DNA of 64,000 bases. Origin: Hypomesus transpacificus (Eukaryota; Chordata; Actinopteri; Osmeriformes; Osmeridae). The position numbers and the translations under genes are program-made. Location of the stretch: positions 8,477,882 through 8,541,881 of the forward strand of contig NC_061074.1 in NCBI RefSeq assembly GCF_021917145.1, given 5' to 3'. The notes under the pieces are model-generated. The model made no database searches, was not told the DNA's origin, and saw only the letters and a program-made list of their open reading frames with translations. This document shows, in pieces, positions 28,244-41,691 of the stretch (its first letter is position 1; each line of letters opens with the position of its first letter).

Positions 28244-31200
28244 ATGGAGGGCGAGTAAGTCCTTGCATTTCTATTTGTAAAATTCTTTATTAAATAATAT
28301 TAGCTTGACTAACAAATGAACCATTCGAATCATCAATGTTACACCAAAAGGCAACCCCAGGATGGTTAAGCTACACTTACAAATAATACTTGGGAATAAA
28401 CACCATTACGTAGTCTTGAATCAACAGTATACACCCCATTCCTGATATAACTACGCAAATATGTGTTAAATATGTATATAGCAGTCGCCTACATTGGGAC
28501 AAAAACATAGACGGTGGATGAAAATGACTGGATACAATCAAAGGCAAAACGCTTATTGAACAATGAAAGATTGTAATTTGTAGAGCGAGATGCCAGAAAA
28601 TAGTCTTGAAGTGATGTGGAGTTCTCTTAACCATTAAATAAATCAGTCAATGTGTAAAATGTATTGAGGAAATTGATTAAATATGGCGAGTTTTGGATAA
28701 CATAGCGTCATTCACAGACATAGGCTACGAGAAAGCAAGGGAGGGATATGTGATTTTTATCAACGTGTCTCGGGTTTCATTATGATTTTTAAAGCCAAAC
28801 TTTATGAATGAAATGTGATTTTTCTCTCTCCCTCTTCCTCAACCCCTCCTCTCCTTCCCTTCCTCATCGCCCCCTCCCCCATCTCTCGCTTCCTCTTTCT
28901 GCCTTCGCACCCACTCATCTTTCCATTTTACATATGATTGCCGTTTTCTTTCCTCAAAAACACTGCAACGGCTGTTTGTTCAAATAACACATTTTTATTG
29001 TATCTCATTCATAAAATATCGACTATCAGGTTGTGTTGATGAGTGTGCAGATTAGTGCGCCGATGGGGCGGTAGGCGAAAGGAGAACGCAATGTCTTACA
29101 ATAATTGTCAACAATGATGGAAATCTGTCCGTAAATGCCGCTATTGTGCACGTGTCTTAACAGTCGAACTGTGCTATTGGAATTTTCTAAACCCATTCTG
29201 TATCTGGCAAAGGAGGTCTTTTTGCTAGAATGCCGGCCCTCTGATGCGAATGGGCGCGTTCATTGATACATCTATCAGGGAAGCACTCATTCTTTCTACC
29301 TCCTCCCATTCCGTCATTCTCTCCTCACTACAAGCGTTCTATCCTTCTATTTGCACGATATCTCTTTCATTCTGATGAGATTTCTTTCAGACTGTGGTTC
29401 GCAAAGCAGATGAGATTGCACACATACCACAGATGCTGCGTTTGGGTTATTTGCGCTGTGGTGAAGTCTCCCCAGACGTTGTGTTCTTTTTTAAATCACC
29501 ACATCTCAAGAAAAAATGGATTTACCTTGCTCACGTGACTGTTGATTAAAGATGCTTAGCCTGTTTCTCATCAGTGGCAGTGTTACATTTGAGAGAGAGA
29601 ATTGTAGCTGGGAAATGGAGTAGCATAATGACAATTAAGTCTTATTGAGAAACAGAGAAATATTAGTTTAATATAATTTTAAATCAGTTAGATGACACTT
29701 GTATTGCAATCCTAATTGAGTTATCCCATTCGATGAGCACATGTTAATGCATTTACAATGCTTGAGCGAACATCTCTATTCTGTTTAAACGCTCTTTCAT
29801 AAAAATGAATACTTAATCAGTATTAAGAAATGTATATTTGTGTGAATGTGTGTCAATGTCTATGTAGACTGCATGTGAGTGTGCATGTGTGCAGGCGTAT
29901 TCCGTTGCACATGAGTGTGTGATGTGTATGGATGTTCATGCTTGTGTTGTCTAATCAGCACGGGCCTGTTTCCCTGACAGTGTGCGTGTTCGTGCAGTGG
30001 TGATGACACGTGATGACTCCAGTGGCGGGTGGGTGCCCCTAGGAGGTGGCGGCCTCAGTCACGTGGTCATATGTAAGGGGCGGAGTCACGAAGGCAGGGG
30101 GCGGAGAGAGTACATCATACGCGGAGAACGGCTGCGCGATCGAGCAGTGAGTGTGTGTGTGTGTGTGTGTCTCTGGTGTCCTACTGTCACCTGACTGACC
30201 TGACTGTGTCACCTGACTAACATTGCTGTCACCTGATGGACATGACTGTGTCACCTGACTAACATTACTGTCACCTGACTGACCTGACTGTGTCACCTGA
30301 CTAACATTACTGTCACCTGACTGACCTGACTGTGTCACCTGACTAACATTACTGTCACCTGATGGACATGACTGTGTCATCTGACTAACATTACTGTCAC
30401 CTGACTGACCTGACTGTGTCACCTGACTAACATTACTGTCACCTGATGGACATGACTGTGTCACCTGACTAACATTACTGTCACCTGATGGACATGACTG
30501 TGTCAGCTGACTAACATTACTGTCACCTGATGGACATGACTGTGTCACCTGACTAACATTACTGTCACCTGATGGACATGACTGTGTCACCTGACTAACA
30601 TTACTGTCACCTGAGGCTTTGGTCAGGAGGCGTGACCTCGCGTGGTTAGTGCGGTGACCCCTCCTCCCTGTGTGTCTAGCCCGTGCTGGAGTGTGCGGTG
30701 CAGAGGGGGCTGGTGTACAACAAGGTCAACCCCATCTTCCACCACTGGCGCGTGGAGGAGCGCAAGTTTGGCCTGACGTTCCAGAGCCCTGCCGACGCCA
30801 TCTCCTTTGAGCGTGGCCTTCAGAGCGTCATAGACAAGCTGGACAGAGGTAGGGCATGGCCAGACGAACATCGTCGTCTTAGGGTCTTTGTTATTTTAAT
30901 TGTCACCTATGGGATAGGCGTGACGTATCTTTTTCAGCGTGTTCGCTTGACCTCAACCCCACTCTCTGTTTCGATGTGCCCCAGGCTCTGACTCGCCCTC
31001 ATCCTCCACTCCAGAAGAGGGCGACACAGAGGATGATGGGCAAGCAGTGAGTGTCTTCATCCTTTCGTTCGTCACGTTGCAAACGCAACAAGGGAGGACG
31101 GCAGCTTTTTCGACGGTCTGTCCTAGAGGCCACAGCTGTGGTCGGTTCCTTCTGCATGTGTGATGACTTGTAGTCTGTGTCAGTCTCATACAGGAAGTGA

Positions 31201-32595
31201 GTCGTCGTCAAACAGCAGGAAGGAGATGCTTCCAAAACCCATCACCATAGTGACCAGCGAGTCCTCCTCCACCTGCTTCGTGCGACCCGCTACAGAGGAG
31301 TTTAGCTTTGGAGCTGGTCCCACCGTCCCCACCCAGACCCCTGCCCAGGTAGGCCCACCTCACCCGGCAGCCACGCTACCTGCTCACTACACAGGAATGG
31401 AATGTCTCCGGAAGTGAGATGGGTCTCCTTATTTCAAACAACAACAAAAAAAACTGTAATATAATGGGATGCACGGAGGTGATAGTAGGAAAGTCTGTTT
31501 CTCAGTCTGGCTGTGCTCTAGTCATGATGCTGCTATGTTCATCTGCCATCCTTCTCCTCATCTCGTTCCTTCACACAGATCCATGCCAGACCTGCACAGC
31601 ACCAGCTCTCCCAAGTCCCGGCTGTGTTGAACCCCCCTGCGCCCCCACCCCCTCCTCCGGCGCCCCCCACCCCGCCAGTGGGCCCCCCAGCCTCCTCCTC
31701 CCCCTTGTCGCCCCTCTCCCCCACCATCTCCCTGCTGGAGGAGGGCGACCTGCGCAGCCTGGACCCCTGCAAGGACCTGTGGGGCTCCCGGGGCTATGAG
31801 GACTACCGGCGGGCTGGAGCGACAAGGACCATGGTGGGGGGGCTGACAGGGGGCGTGGTGGTGGCGGGCGGGGGCAGCCTCCAGGACAAGTCGGAGCTGT
31901 GCGTCGTGCGTTTTGACAAGGAGCTGGCCGGGGCGGGGACAGCAGGGTGTGAGGTCACAGTCAGCCTGGATAGCAAAGGCTCCCAGCACCTGTCCTCGCC
32001 CTCGCCCACCTGCATGTCCATGCCCAACGCCGTGTCAGGTGTGTCCTCAGGTGCCGGCTCGCCCCAGGAGACGGGCAAGGGCTCGCCCTCTCCCTGCTGC
32101 ATCCACACCTCGCTGGCCACGCCCCGATCACGGACTCGTAAGCGAGGGGGAGGGGCCGCCGCCGCCGCCGGAAGCGACCCGGGGGCCGTGGCCGTCTCCC
32201 CTGACGACGACAGTCCGTGTCCTCAGGGCTCCTCGTGCTCGTCCCGCTGCGTCTACTGCCGCTCCGTCTTCAGCGCCTCGGAGAATGGGCGGGGCCGCTG
32301 CCGGGACGCCCCCGACCCCGCCCTGCACTGCCTCCGCCAGTGGACCTGCGTGTGGTGTGCGGAGAGCCTGCTCTACCACTGCATGTCGGACTCCGAGGGC
32401 GAGTTCTGGGAGCCGTGCTCCTGCGAGGACTCCATGGGGGGCCACCCTCACCCTCTCTGCTGCGCCCGCTGGCTGGCCCTCCTGGTCCTGTCCCTCTTCG
32501 TGCCCTGCATGTGCTGCTACCTGCCTCTGCGCGCCTGCCTGCGCTGTGGGGAGAGGTGCGGATGCTGCGGGGGAAAGCACAAGGCTGTGCGGTGA
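28244..32595 (+). CDS. spred3: Sprouty-related EVH1 domain-containing protein 3
   Basis: SPRED proteins sit at the plasma membrane and suppress RAS-RAF-ERK signalling downstream of receptor tyrosine kinases. Exons: 28244-28254, 29981-30146, 30680-30848, 30985-31046, 31184-31348, 31579-32595. They give 529 aa; human SPRED3 is about 410. Domains: EVH1 (about residues 4-116, [17 protein letters not shown] and KVNPIFHHW), then a Ser-rich linker. A proline-rich stretch and a KIT-binding-like segment with GYEDYRR (263-269) come next. Last is a Cys-rich Sprouty domain (about 405-525) ending [12 protein letters not shown]. The first exon carries only 11 coding bases. Exon 5 has two acceptors 10 bases apart; only the upstream one keeps frame. 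The linker is longer than in mammals. The neighbouring GGN-like and psmd8 genes support SPRED3 over SPRED1 or SPRED2. Confidence 0.93.
30181..30617. repeat. 42-bp minisatellite (about 10 copies) in spred3 intron 2
   Basis: A tandem array whose unit contains CTGTGTCACCTGACTAACAT and TACTGTCACCTGACTGACC, with a second unit type carrying GATGGACATG. It fills most of the intron between exons 2 and 3. The 183-codon minus-strand open frame (repeating [10 protein letters not shown]) is an artefact, because 42 is divisible by 3. Confidence 0.97.
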
Positions 32596-34310
32596 GGCCG
32601 GGGCACGGGGGCCGGGCATGGGGGCCAGGCGTGGGGGCCAGGGGGCCGGAAGGAGGCGGGGTGGGGAGGGGGTGGGGGGAGGGGCGGTCTGTGGGGGTGA
32701 GAAAAAGTGAAGGACTAAAAGAAAAAGGGGATGAGCACAGTGGTCGAGTCAGTGCTGTCAGCAGACGTTGATCTCTTACATAGCCCTCCACGGCCACAGG
32801 GCTTTCCACTGCGTTGTGCTTTCTCTTTTACACCTGGGGCCTTCCTCACTGCTCTATGTCTGCCCAGGGGGCTCTGTTGGGCTCGCCTGGGGCCTTCATC
32901 CTGGGGGATTTACTGAGCTGGTCGGGAGTCAGAGGTCAGGGGTCGTAGACTTGACTGTAGAAGGAGGAGGGGGACAGAGGAAGTAATGATGTGTACACTG
33001 TTTCAAACGTCCGTTTTTTATTTTAGGGACAAAAACACACAGAAAGCTAAATATGTTTATATATGATTGTTATCATTTTGATTGGTATATTTTATAATTC
33101 TTTGACACATTGACAGAATCCCCAATGGTGCCCCCCCACACACACACACACACTCAAAATATGGGATATGGGGGCTTGATTTATTTGATAACAACCAGTT
33201 TATCAGTCAGATAAACACACCTGTCACTCTTTACCTCTAATTTACCTCAGTTGTTCCTCAAGTCCCACAGATCACTAGAAAGAAAACTTGAGATCGTAGG
33301 GTACAGTATTAGGACCGTTCGTGTTACGTTTTGGGAAAGCAGGTTGGAAATGGAATCCTGCTTCTAGAAGGGGTACAGAAGGTCTCCAATGTACAACGTC
33401 TGACTGTGTTGTGGAGGACAGTAGTACAGGGACATGGCCCTGTTATGAGGGTATTTGTTTAACAAGGACATCTTCATTTTGTGGTTTAAAACAATCCTCT
33501 GTTAAAAAGAAAAAACAGGGTTCTCTTCATGCGCTGCACCATCAGTTCGGTCAGTGTGAAGTCTTGATGCCATCCAGTCGATCCTGCCTAAAGTACACAG
33601 CAGCCCCATCGCCCCCCCCAACACAAAAACACTACAGATGAAGACTAAAATCACCAAACCCTGTAAGGGCCAATCTGAGGCCCTACCCAGGCCTTTAGTG
33701 TGAGGAGATACCACCAAAAATATAGTGCAATGACTGAACAATGTATTGAGAGATTATTTTTGTATCGATTAATTAACTGAGAAAAGACTGCCTGGTAACC
33801 TCGAATCAGTTGAGATGAACACGCTAGATTGCTTCTGTGTCTGACACGTTGAGCTGAAAGGCTTCTGTATTCTGTAATGTCGCTTGTGAATGCCTGAGGG
33901 TAGCCTGAAACCTCAGGTGTGGTTTTGAAACCGCACACATGCTGTTGACCCTGTGATAGTGAGCGAGATAAACAGAGTTGTTGAAAAAAAAAAAAAGGGT
34001 GTAGTTCTCCTTGCAGACACCTGTGTCTGTTTGAATGTCGCTTTAAATACCAAGTCTCAAAGAAGCTGCTATTTTAACTCCCGCCAGATCTGTCCCACTG
34101 CCTCTTCCGTGGTCTTTAAGGAGCTGATGGAGAATTAGAGAGGGCTCCTTTATCCTAACATGAAACCCTCTCATGTAAGGGGGGAACATTGATTCCTAGA
34201 GTCAGGGGACATCAATCCATGTGACACTGGGACAAATCTAGTGATGTATGACTTTCGAAATTGTCCCAGATGATTTGGTAGGGAAAGAACCAACATTGTA
34301 TTGATATTAT

Positions 34311-34418
34311 TTTGAGTCGAGTGTCACACAGAAGAGATCCCAGTCTGGGAAGAGTGTCACACAGAAGAGATCCCAGTCTGGGAAGAGTGTCACACAGAAG
34401 AGATCCCAGTCTGGGAAG
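34311..34418. repeat. 31-bp tandem repeat, about 3.5 copies
   Basis: Three near-perfect direct copies of a unit containing GTGTCACACAGAAGAGATCC and CAGTCTGGGAAGA, in the inferred spred3 3' UTR. Confidence 0.95.
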
Positions 34419-34723
34419 GCGTCATGGCAGACAGTGTTCTAGTGCTCCACTACACTCTGCTTTGGCTGAGCTGACTGGAGAGTACAACTCCACAGTCAGT
34501 CACGCAACTGTCATTTCCTATCGTCACTCACACCCTACAATGTACAGAGATCTGTACATTCACACACACACACACACAACTTTGGGTTTTTACTGCAGAT
34601 GATGCAGAGTGACTTCCGGTCACACACCAACACACCACTACTTCTGATTGAGACACAGTGAGAGACACAGTAATTAGGTCGAGTTACATAAGATCACTAT
34701 TGAAGGCCCCATTCTTACATCTT

Positions 34724-34729
34724 AATAAA
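34724..34729 (+). terminator. candidate polyadenylation signal of spred3
   Basis: An AATAAA followed by TGTGCCTTTTG. It is the best + strand signal after the spred3 stop and gives a 3' UTR of about 2.1 kb. Confidence 0.5.
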
Positions 34730-35290
34730 TGTGCCTTTTGATTTAATTAATCAATAACTTATGATTTCTAAGTAACTCTGTATTAAGTACTATTTACTTT
34801 TTGGATCATTGATTTCTGCCAATGTGCATATTTTAAAATGTACGTATTTATTAGTTTCAAAGTAATTAATGAAATACTCCCAGTTTATTTATTTATTGAG
34901 ATATTTATTCTGATTCTTTATTTATTTTTGGAGACAGGTTTTTATCTTCCGTGCTGTCTTATTTCTGACTTTGTGCCAATGTGCTGCTTTGAGGTGTTAC
35001 ATATTGTGGGTTTGTATCATTATTAAACCCTCACTCTATATTTTAATGAAAAGTTTGCTCTCTCTATAATGTGTGCAAGTCATTCCTTCCATCATGGAAA
35101 TACCTCTTTAATTGTTTTCAAAAACACTTAAACCGCTCAAGCAATCAACACACGTAACCTGTAAAAAAAAAACATTCCACAATTCATTTACAACTCTTGA
35201 ATGAATCATTTGTCATTCCATGGTAGCTTCTCTCCAACCAAACAGGCTACACGGCCGCTTCCACAGCTGTCCACCGGGCGGCGCTGTCTG

Positions 35291-38200
35291 TCACCTGCCA
35301 GAGTGCATGTGCTGGCGCTTGTGCTTGAGGATTTCAGTGGAGGTAAGGTTCAGATCTTCATCACACACGTCACAGTGGTACAGCCTGGTCAGACTGGGCG
35401 CGCAGGATGAAGTCGGCTTCACAGTCTCCTCTTCTGCAAAACAACCCCCCCCCACGTTTACTCATTTAGTCACACCTCTTAACCTATCCAGTCTATACAT
35501 TCAAATAGACATATCAACTGGAGGATGGGTGAGTCGAGGGTAATATTTGTAGATCAAATTTGTATAGCCCTTTTTACAAGCAATGTCACAGAGGGCTACA
35601 CATACGCCCATAGAACTGCCCCTCAACCAACCTCAACCCTCGTGGAAGACAAGGAAAAACTCACTAGAGGAGAAAAAATTTGATTTGTTGGCTGTAATAA
35701 AAAAAAGGAAAACGAGAGGCGGAGCCTGTCCTACCCTGTCCTTGCTGCAGTTCCCCTGGAGGCCTGCAGGAGGCCTCGTGGTGCATGCGCTCCAGGGGCG
35801 TGAGGGGCAAGTAGAGGTCACAGTTGGGGCAAGTCCAGAAGGTGCGCAGGCACTCGCTGTACAGATCCTTAGAGTCCTAGAAACACAACACAGAAAGCTC
35901 AGATCCTAAGGCAGCATTCCCCCCCGTTACATTCACTCACCCGGAAAAGAAACACCTTGACACAAAGCGAACAGTGTTTCAGCTGGAGGAGAAACTCACG
36001 CTCAGACAGTTGTAGGTGAAGTAGCTGGCCACCCTCAGGCCTCCTTTAATGGGGTCAGGCTTGGCTTCCACTCCAGGGAACAGGGGGTTTGGAGCCTGCG
36101 TTTCCCCCAGCCCGGACGGGGCCTGGGGCCCGATGTACAGGGTGGTGGTCTGGAGGGCGGTGAGCCTCCTCAGGCTGTAACTGACCTGGGGCCGAAGAGA
36201 AGATCGTCACCAAACATCTGATGTCACACACACAGACAGACACCCCACGAGGGGGACGTTCAGAGGGCCTGGCGGTTGCCGTGGCTACCTCGGTGTAGAG
36301 CAGGAAGCGGACGAGGCTCTCGCTCAGCTTCTCCAGGTCCCTGCGGGACCCCCCCGCCCCGACCAGCCCACCGGCCTCGCCCTGCCTCAGCTGGGCCTGC
36401 AGGAGGCGCTCCCAGTCCGCCCGGAGCGTGAGGGCGGTGGCCAGGACCTTCAGGGCGCCCTCCCCTTCCTTCAGACACAGCTCCAGCCAACCGTCCACCA
36501 CCAGGCGAGTGCAGTCAGCGTTGCTGTCTACAGAGTTAGCCACCAGGAGAAGAGCCTGGGGGGGGAGGGGTTAACACGGCACCGATGATTGGTCAGACAA
36601 CACAGCGGCGCCGACACACCAGGGGGGGCTGCGGCCGTCCTGTCGTGAGGAGACTGTTGTTGTGGTCGTGGGGAACCAGGGACGGGGACCCCTGGGACTG
36701 ACCTGCAGGGCCGGGACGCGCACACAGTTGGACACGTAAGGTCTGTTGGTCTCCAGCAGAGTCACAAACGCCAGGAGCTGGTGCCTGCTGCTCTCAATCT
36801 GATCCGGCCCTGCAGGACGAGAGACACCCACACACAGAGAGAGAGAGAGAGAGTCAGAACAAGAGGATTATACCCTACCAGCCTGATCTTAATAGAGCGA
36901 GGGGGAAGAGGAGGGAGGTTTACCCATCTCTCTGGACTCCTGCTCAGGGACGTGCAGCACCTCAGGGTCGCTGGCGAACACGCTGGTGGGGTGGATGACC
37001 ACGCCCGGCTTGTTCCTCGTGTGGAAGACCTAGAGCGTGGCCCGCACGCATGAGCATTCAGACACACAGAGCCACAACCAAGACACTGGACATGGAAACA
37101 CAGGGAGGGGGGTCAAACTAGGACGGCCGACCTGCTCGGAGTCCTTGCGCGTGGCGTTGTGCTCGTCGGGCAGTGCCAGCTGTGGGTAGAGGCCTCGGCA
37201 GAGCAGCAGCTTGAGCAGGGCCTGTTGGCGTGACGACAGGTCCTGACTGGCGCCGGTCGCCTCCTTGAGCTCCGACACGTTGTGGCGCAACTTGAACTTC
37301 ACTTCCTGTAAGCACCCCCCCCCCCCCCCGAGGACCACACCATGAAGAACTGATTCCCGCTTCGCCAGTGCCAAAATGTCAACCCCGATCGGCTGAACAC
37401 TTCGGCAATGACACACGTCAGCTACGAATGAAGTTGTGTGCGTGTCGCCTTGACAAGACACTGTTGGACAGTGTTTTCTTCTCTGGGAGGGCTAACCTGT
37501 ATGTCTATGTTCTGTCCGGACTTGTCCTTGTCTTTCTTGTCTCTGCCCGTGTCCTCCGCGTCTGACCCGGAGGAGTCCCCCTCCTGCCCCTCCTCTAGCC
37601 TCAGGACCTTCCGCTTGCCGCCCTCCTGCAGGTCGTGCTCCCTCTTCATCTGATGCAGCTTCCTCCTCTCCGTCAGCCGGTCCCTGCGCTGCCCCCGGTC
37701 CCCACCGGAGGGCGCCCCACGCTCTCCGTCCAGCAGGCCGTGACTCTTCAGAAGCTCCTGTCACCAGAGCAGATGCTACCAGACAAGGTTCTGTGCAACA
37801 CACTGGTCTAGGCGTGCAGACATGTAAACATGCCGGTTCTTTGAGTGAAAATATTTCTATTTTTTAAAGTCTCTTTTACCTTAAATTGGCGGCGTAGGTT
37901 GACCATCTCGTACAACCTCTGTTGCTCCAGGCCCCTCCTCCTGCACCATTTCCTGGAAGCATCGCCCCTCTCCCCTTTCACCTGAACAAGTAACGGACGA
38001 ACAACAGACCCCTATCAGCTGAACACTCAGGCGTTTCATTTCATCATCCACCCTGCGCTTGCAGACAAGGCGAACGGCCATGTTAGAAGGCTTCCTCTCT
38101 TCACCGACCTGCACCCAGGCATTGAAGGTGTTGAGCAGAGTGAAGGGGTCTCCCTGGTTGCTGAGCAGGGGCGTGCGGGCCGTAGCGCAGTCAGGGTTGT

Positions 38201-41200
38201 GCTGGGCGCTGCGCAGGAAAGGCGACTGGACACTGAGAGCCGCTGCCACCGTCAGCACAGGCTCCACCAGGTTAAACACGGAGCCCAGCACCAGCATCTT
38301 CCCTGGGAAGCAGACGCCACGCACAAGTCACAGGTCAAGGGGTCAGGAGGAGCCGCCCAGGGGCCAGAGTCCATGCTGTAGGGACCTTACCTATGACCAC
38401 ATCCACAGGCAGCTGCGCTAGCAGGCTGCCTATGTTAGTAAGGTCCCCGTAGGAGTCCAGCGCCCCCTGCTGCCTCAGGTAGGTCACTGCAGTCTGGATG
38501 CTGGACACGGGAGGAGGGTCGATGAAAACAAACGACAGTGGGTCACCCAGGCTCATACTCTTCATCTGCAAAGACAGAGATTACATCATCCTTCCTCTCC
38601 ATGTTGTTTGAGTACATTCACATTCCAATGAATTGGAGATCTATATCACTATGTTCAGTCCCAGCAGTCTGTGTGATAGAAACAGCACTGCCCATCTTCC
38701 AATACCTGGAGGACCAGGGAGTCCAGAGCCACACGGTGGATCTCGGGGATGGGATAAGGGGCGAAGGCGTCGTAGTCAGACTCTGCGTAGAGGCGATAGC
38801 ACACGCCCGGCCCGGTCCTCCCCGCCCGGCCCTTCCTCTGCTCAGAGCTGGCCCGGCTGATCCAGAACTCCTGGAGACGCTGCATCTTGGCCTTGGGGTC
38901 AAAACTCATCTCCTTCACCTTCCCTACAGGAGCGCACAACATCATGAGTACAGCCTACCACCTCCCCCTGAGAGAACGCGTACAGCTGTCCTGACGTGGT
39001 GCAGTGTCAGAGCACAGCAGCCTCACCAGTCAGCCTCTGGGTCAACTTTGGTTGAGATCTGGTTGAGAACACTTCAATTTTTAGATGTTCCTCGATTATC
39101 CTCTTTTACCACAACCACTCTCGTCATGACCCCACCCCCCTCCCCTCGGTCCGTCAGCAAACCTCCCCCTACCACCTTGACAATGTAACACATTTTCGCG
39201 GGAAACCCTGACTTGAAATGGCACTAGGCGACTGACCTGAATCTACGACGAAGCGAACGCCATCGATGGTGACGGAGGTCTCAGCGATGTTAGTGGAGAT
39301 GATGCACTTCCTCACCCCAGGTGGAGCAATGTCAAACACCTGCAGGACAGGCACACGGCTCAGTCTGAAAGATAACCATCCATGATCCTAGTGCTGTCGG
39401 TGCTTTAAGGAACTCATCTCATTTAAACTGAGAGCATTCCTACCTAGGCCGTAGCCATGGAGTCAACATTGGGGGGGGACGAATAAATTGTTTTATGATA
39501 ATTTCGGACAGCGTGCGTAGTTGCCTGTCGTAGCGTAGCACATTTATATTTTATATCAATATTTTGGGGGGGACATTTTGACATGTGTCCCACCCAATAC
39601 GTATTACGATTACGGCCCTTGATTCCTACAAAACAATCTAAGCAGTTAAGAGACTCCAACAGAAGTAAGAACTAACTCGAGGAGGTGGGATCACACGCGA
39701 TGCCGTGAGGGTTCGTTGCAATCCGTGTTCATCTGTGGTGGCCCTAGCTTACCTTGTCCTGCTGGGCCAGGGACAGGGTGCTGTGCAGGGGCAGGACTAT
39801 CCAGCGGCTGGTGTGTGTGCCGTACACCTGGCAGGCCTCCTGGATGGTGGCGATCTCTGCCACGCCGCTGAGGAAGATCAGCAGGTCGCCGCGCTCCTCG
39901 GGGGGGTAGCGCTGGTCGATGCCCTGCAGCACGCGCAGGTACGGCCGCGGGTCCAGCTTCTCCAAACGGGATGCCTGCTCTTCTTGGGGGATGGGCTGGT
40001 AGATCACCTGAGCGAGGGGGGGAGGGGGCGGGGGGAGATGGAGGTGAGGAGACCAGGGAGATATCTACTCTCTCCTGTTCTCTCCTCATCCTGCTTTAGG
40101 TAGATAACATAGCTTAATGAAAGAGAAGCCACTTACATTTACATTTAGTCATTTAGCAGACGCTAAATGACAATGAAAAATGAAAAAATGTAACAAATGT
40201 GTTCAAATGGGAGAACATCAAGCAAATTAAGGACGATCCATCACATCTAGTCAGTTTATACAGTACAATTACATTTAGTCATTTGGCAGACGCGCTTATC
40301 CAGAGCGACTTACAGTAAGTACAGGTACATTCCCTCGAGGCAAGTAGGGTAGAGTGCCTTTCCCAAGAACACAACGTAATTTGGCTTTGAACCAACAACC
40401 TTCTGATTACTAGCCTAATTCCCTAACCGCTCAGCCACCTGACCCCATAAATAGAAAAAGGTGTTTTGACGTTCTGTCCTCACCTGTATGGGGTAGAGCC
40501 TCCCGGGGACCTGCAGCACGGGGGCGTGGTTGAAGTAGTCGGAGAAGAGTTTGATGTTGATGGTGGCAGACATGAGGACCAGGCGGAGGTCAGGGCGGGT
40601 GCCCAGCAGCGAGCGCAGGACCCCCAGGAGGAAGTCGCAGTGGAGATGCCTCTCGTGGACCTCGTCTACGATCAGAACCTGGTACTGAGCCAGCGCCCCG
40701 TCCTGCTGGATCTGCCGGAGCAGAAGCCCCTCCGTCAGGAACAGCAGCTTGGTGGCCGCTGTGCGGGTGGTCTCAAATCGGATCTGGTACCCCACCTGGA
40801 AATCAGAACGATCGTGGCGGTCACAAAGGGTTGGGTCCCTGAACATATCCCTGTGTGCTGTCACATATACATTTGCCTTGAGTAAAATGCAGTTCAGCAC
40901 TAAAGATAAGCAATCGGTCTAAAATGTGGCAAATTGCTAACACTACCGGAAAGATGTGAGTATCTTTAAACAAAGATGCTTACCTTGGAGCCATACTGGT
41001 TGAGACTCTCAAAGCTGACCCTCTTGGCGAGGGATATGCAAGCGATGCGCCTGGGTTGCGTGCATGCTATTTGACTGAAGCCAGAGGACAGAAGGTACTG
41101 AGGCACCTGAGTGGATTTTCCGCAGCCTGTGTCGCCCGCCACCACCACCACCGAGTTGGTGCGAACCAGGTCCACGATCTTATCCTTGTACTGGTAAATG

Positions 41201-41691
41201 GGGAGATTTTTCTGATCCTTGCGTAGTTTAGCTAGTTTCGCAAAGCTCTGCTTCTGATTGAAGTCCAGGAAGTGCAGGAGGGCCAGACGACAGTCAGCTA
41301 TCTCCTGAGTCCCCGGGCCTGACGAACTCTGTCTGTGTCTGTGGTCCGAACGGCCAAGCCGTTCCTCTACATCCCTCGTGCATACCGACACATTGATCCG
41401 ATAGCGGGCGTCATACTCTTTAGGAAGACCCATATCTACACTTCCGCTGCCAGACTTTCTCTTCTCTTTCCCCTCCTCCATGTCTACTTTCCTGCTGCCC
41501 CCGACCCCTGACATGTCCTTCTTTGCCTTGAACCTCTGGAAGCGTTCAAAAAAGGCCCAGAATTCCTTGTGTTCAGGGCTGCCTGACCGAATGTAGTCAT
41601 GTTGACGAAAGAAGATCTCATCTAGCTGGGCACGGCAGTGTGGGCTATCCCAGTCCCAGCTCCGGTTTTCCCTCCTCTTGTCTGAATCCAT
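35291..41691 (-). CDS. dhx34: Probable ATP-dependent RNA helicase DHX34
   Basis: An SF2 DEAH-type helicase that promotes UPF1 phosphorylation in nonsense-mediated mRNA decay. Sixteen exons, 5' to 3': 40984-41691, 40484-40795, 39753-40007, 39237-39339, 38706-38923, 38391-38565, 38109-38302, 37880-37981, 37497-37757, 37132-37305, 36924-37029, 36703-36809, 36289-36555, 36000-36185, 35735-35876, 35291-35433. They total 1150 aa; human is 1143. Visible motifs are [10 protein letters not shown] (about 186-194), Ia TQPRRIA, II DEVHER (280-285), [27 protein letters not shown] and [14 protein letters not shown]. The winged-helix/ratchet and OB-like regions follow. The C-terminal zinc-finger-like pairs CPNC...H and YHCDVC...H-x3-H match human. 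The ATG at 41691 has a good context; the open frame upstream begins with GTG only. No break is seen. Confidence 0.97.
39443..39619. mobile_element. short element with GGCCGTA terminal inverted repeats in dhx34 intron 3
   Basis: It begins GGCCGTAGCCATGG and ends TTACGGCCC, so the ends are inverted copies of about 7-8 bases. Internally, GGGGGGGACGAAT and GGGGGGGACATTTTG face CCCACCCAATACG. This looks like a non-autonomous DNA transposon or fold-back element. The family is not identified. Confidence 0.45.
40134..40172 (-). repeat. SINE 3'-tail fragment
   Basis: The plus strand reads TTACATTTAGTCATTTAGCA then GACGCTAAATGA, which is the reverse complement of the conserved SINE tail. The tRNA-like head is absent. 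Confidence 0.7.
40197..40446 (-). repeat. tRNA-derived SINE with 3' extension in dhx34 intron 2
   Basis: Minus-strand copy. The head at about 40380-40446 has a Pol III A-box-like TGGCTGAGCGGT. The body contains a GGCAAGGCACT-like motif and the tail GCGCGTCTGCCAAATGACT. A further 66-bp segment at 40197-40262 recurs at 48534-48600. The B box has decayed to TTGGTTCAAAGCC. Confidence 0.8.

Larger units (their letters stand above)
32596..35290. other. Convergent 3' UTRs of spred3 and dhx34
   Basis: No coding sequence is visible. The spred3 3' UTR probably reaches the AATAAA at 34724-34729. On the minus strand, several AATAAA copies between about 34880 and 34925 could end dhx34. It also contains a GGGGCC-rich stretch just after the spred3 stop and a 31-bp tandem repeat (34311-34418). 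Confidence 0.55.

Noticed and set aside
30039-30590. 183-codon minus-strand frame of repeated [10 protein letters not shown]
   Set aside because: It exists only because the intronic 42-bp repeat is a multiple of three; there is no start context, splice support or non-repeat sequence.
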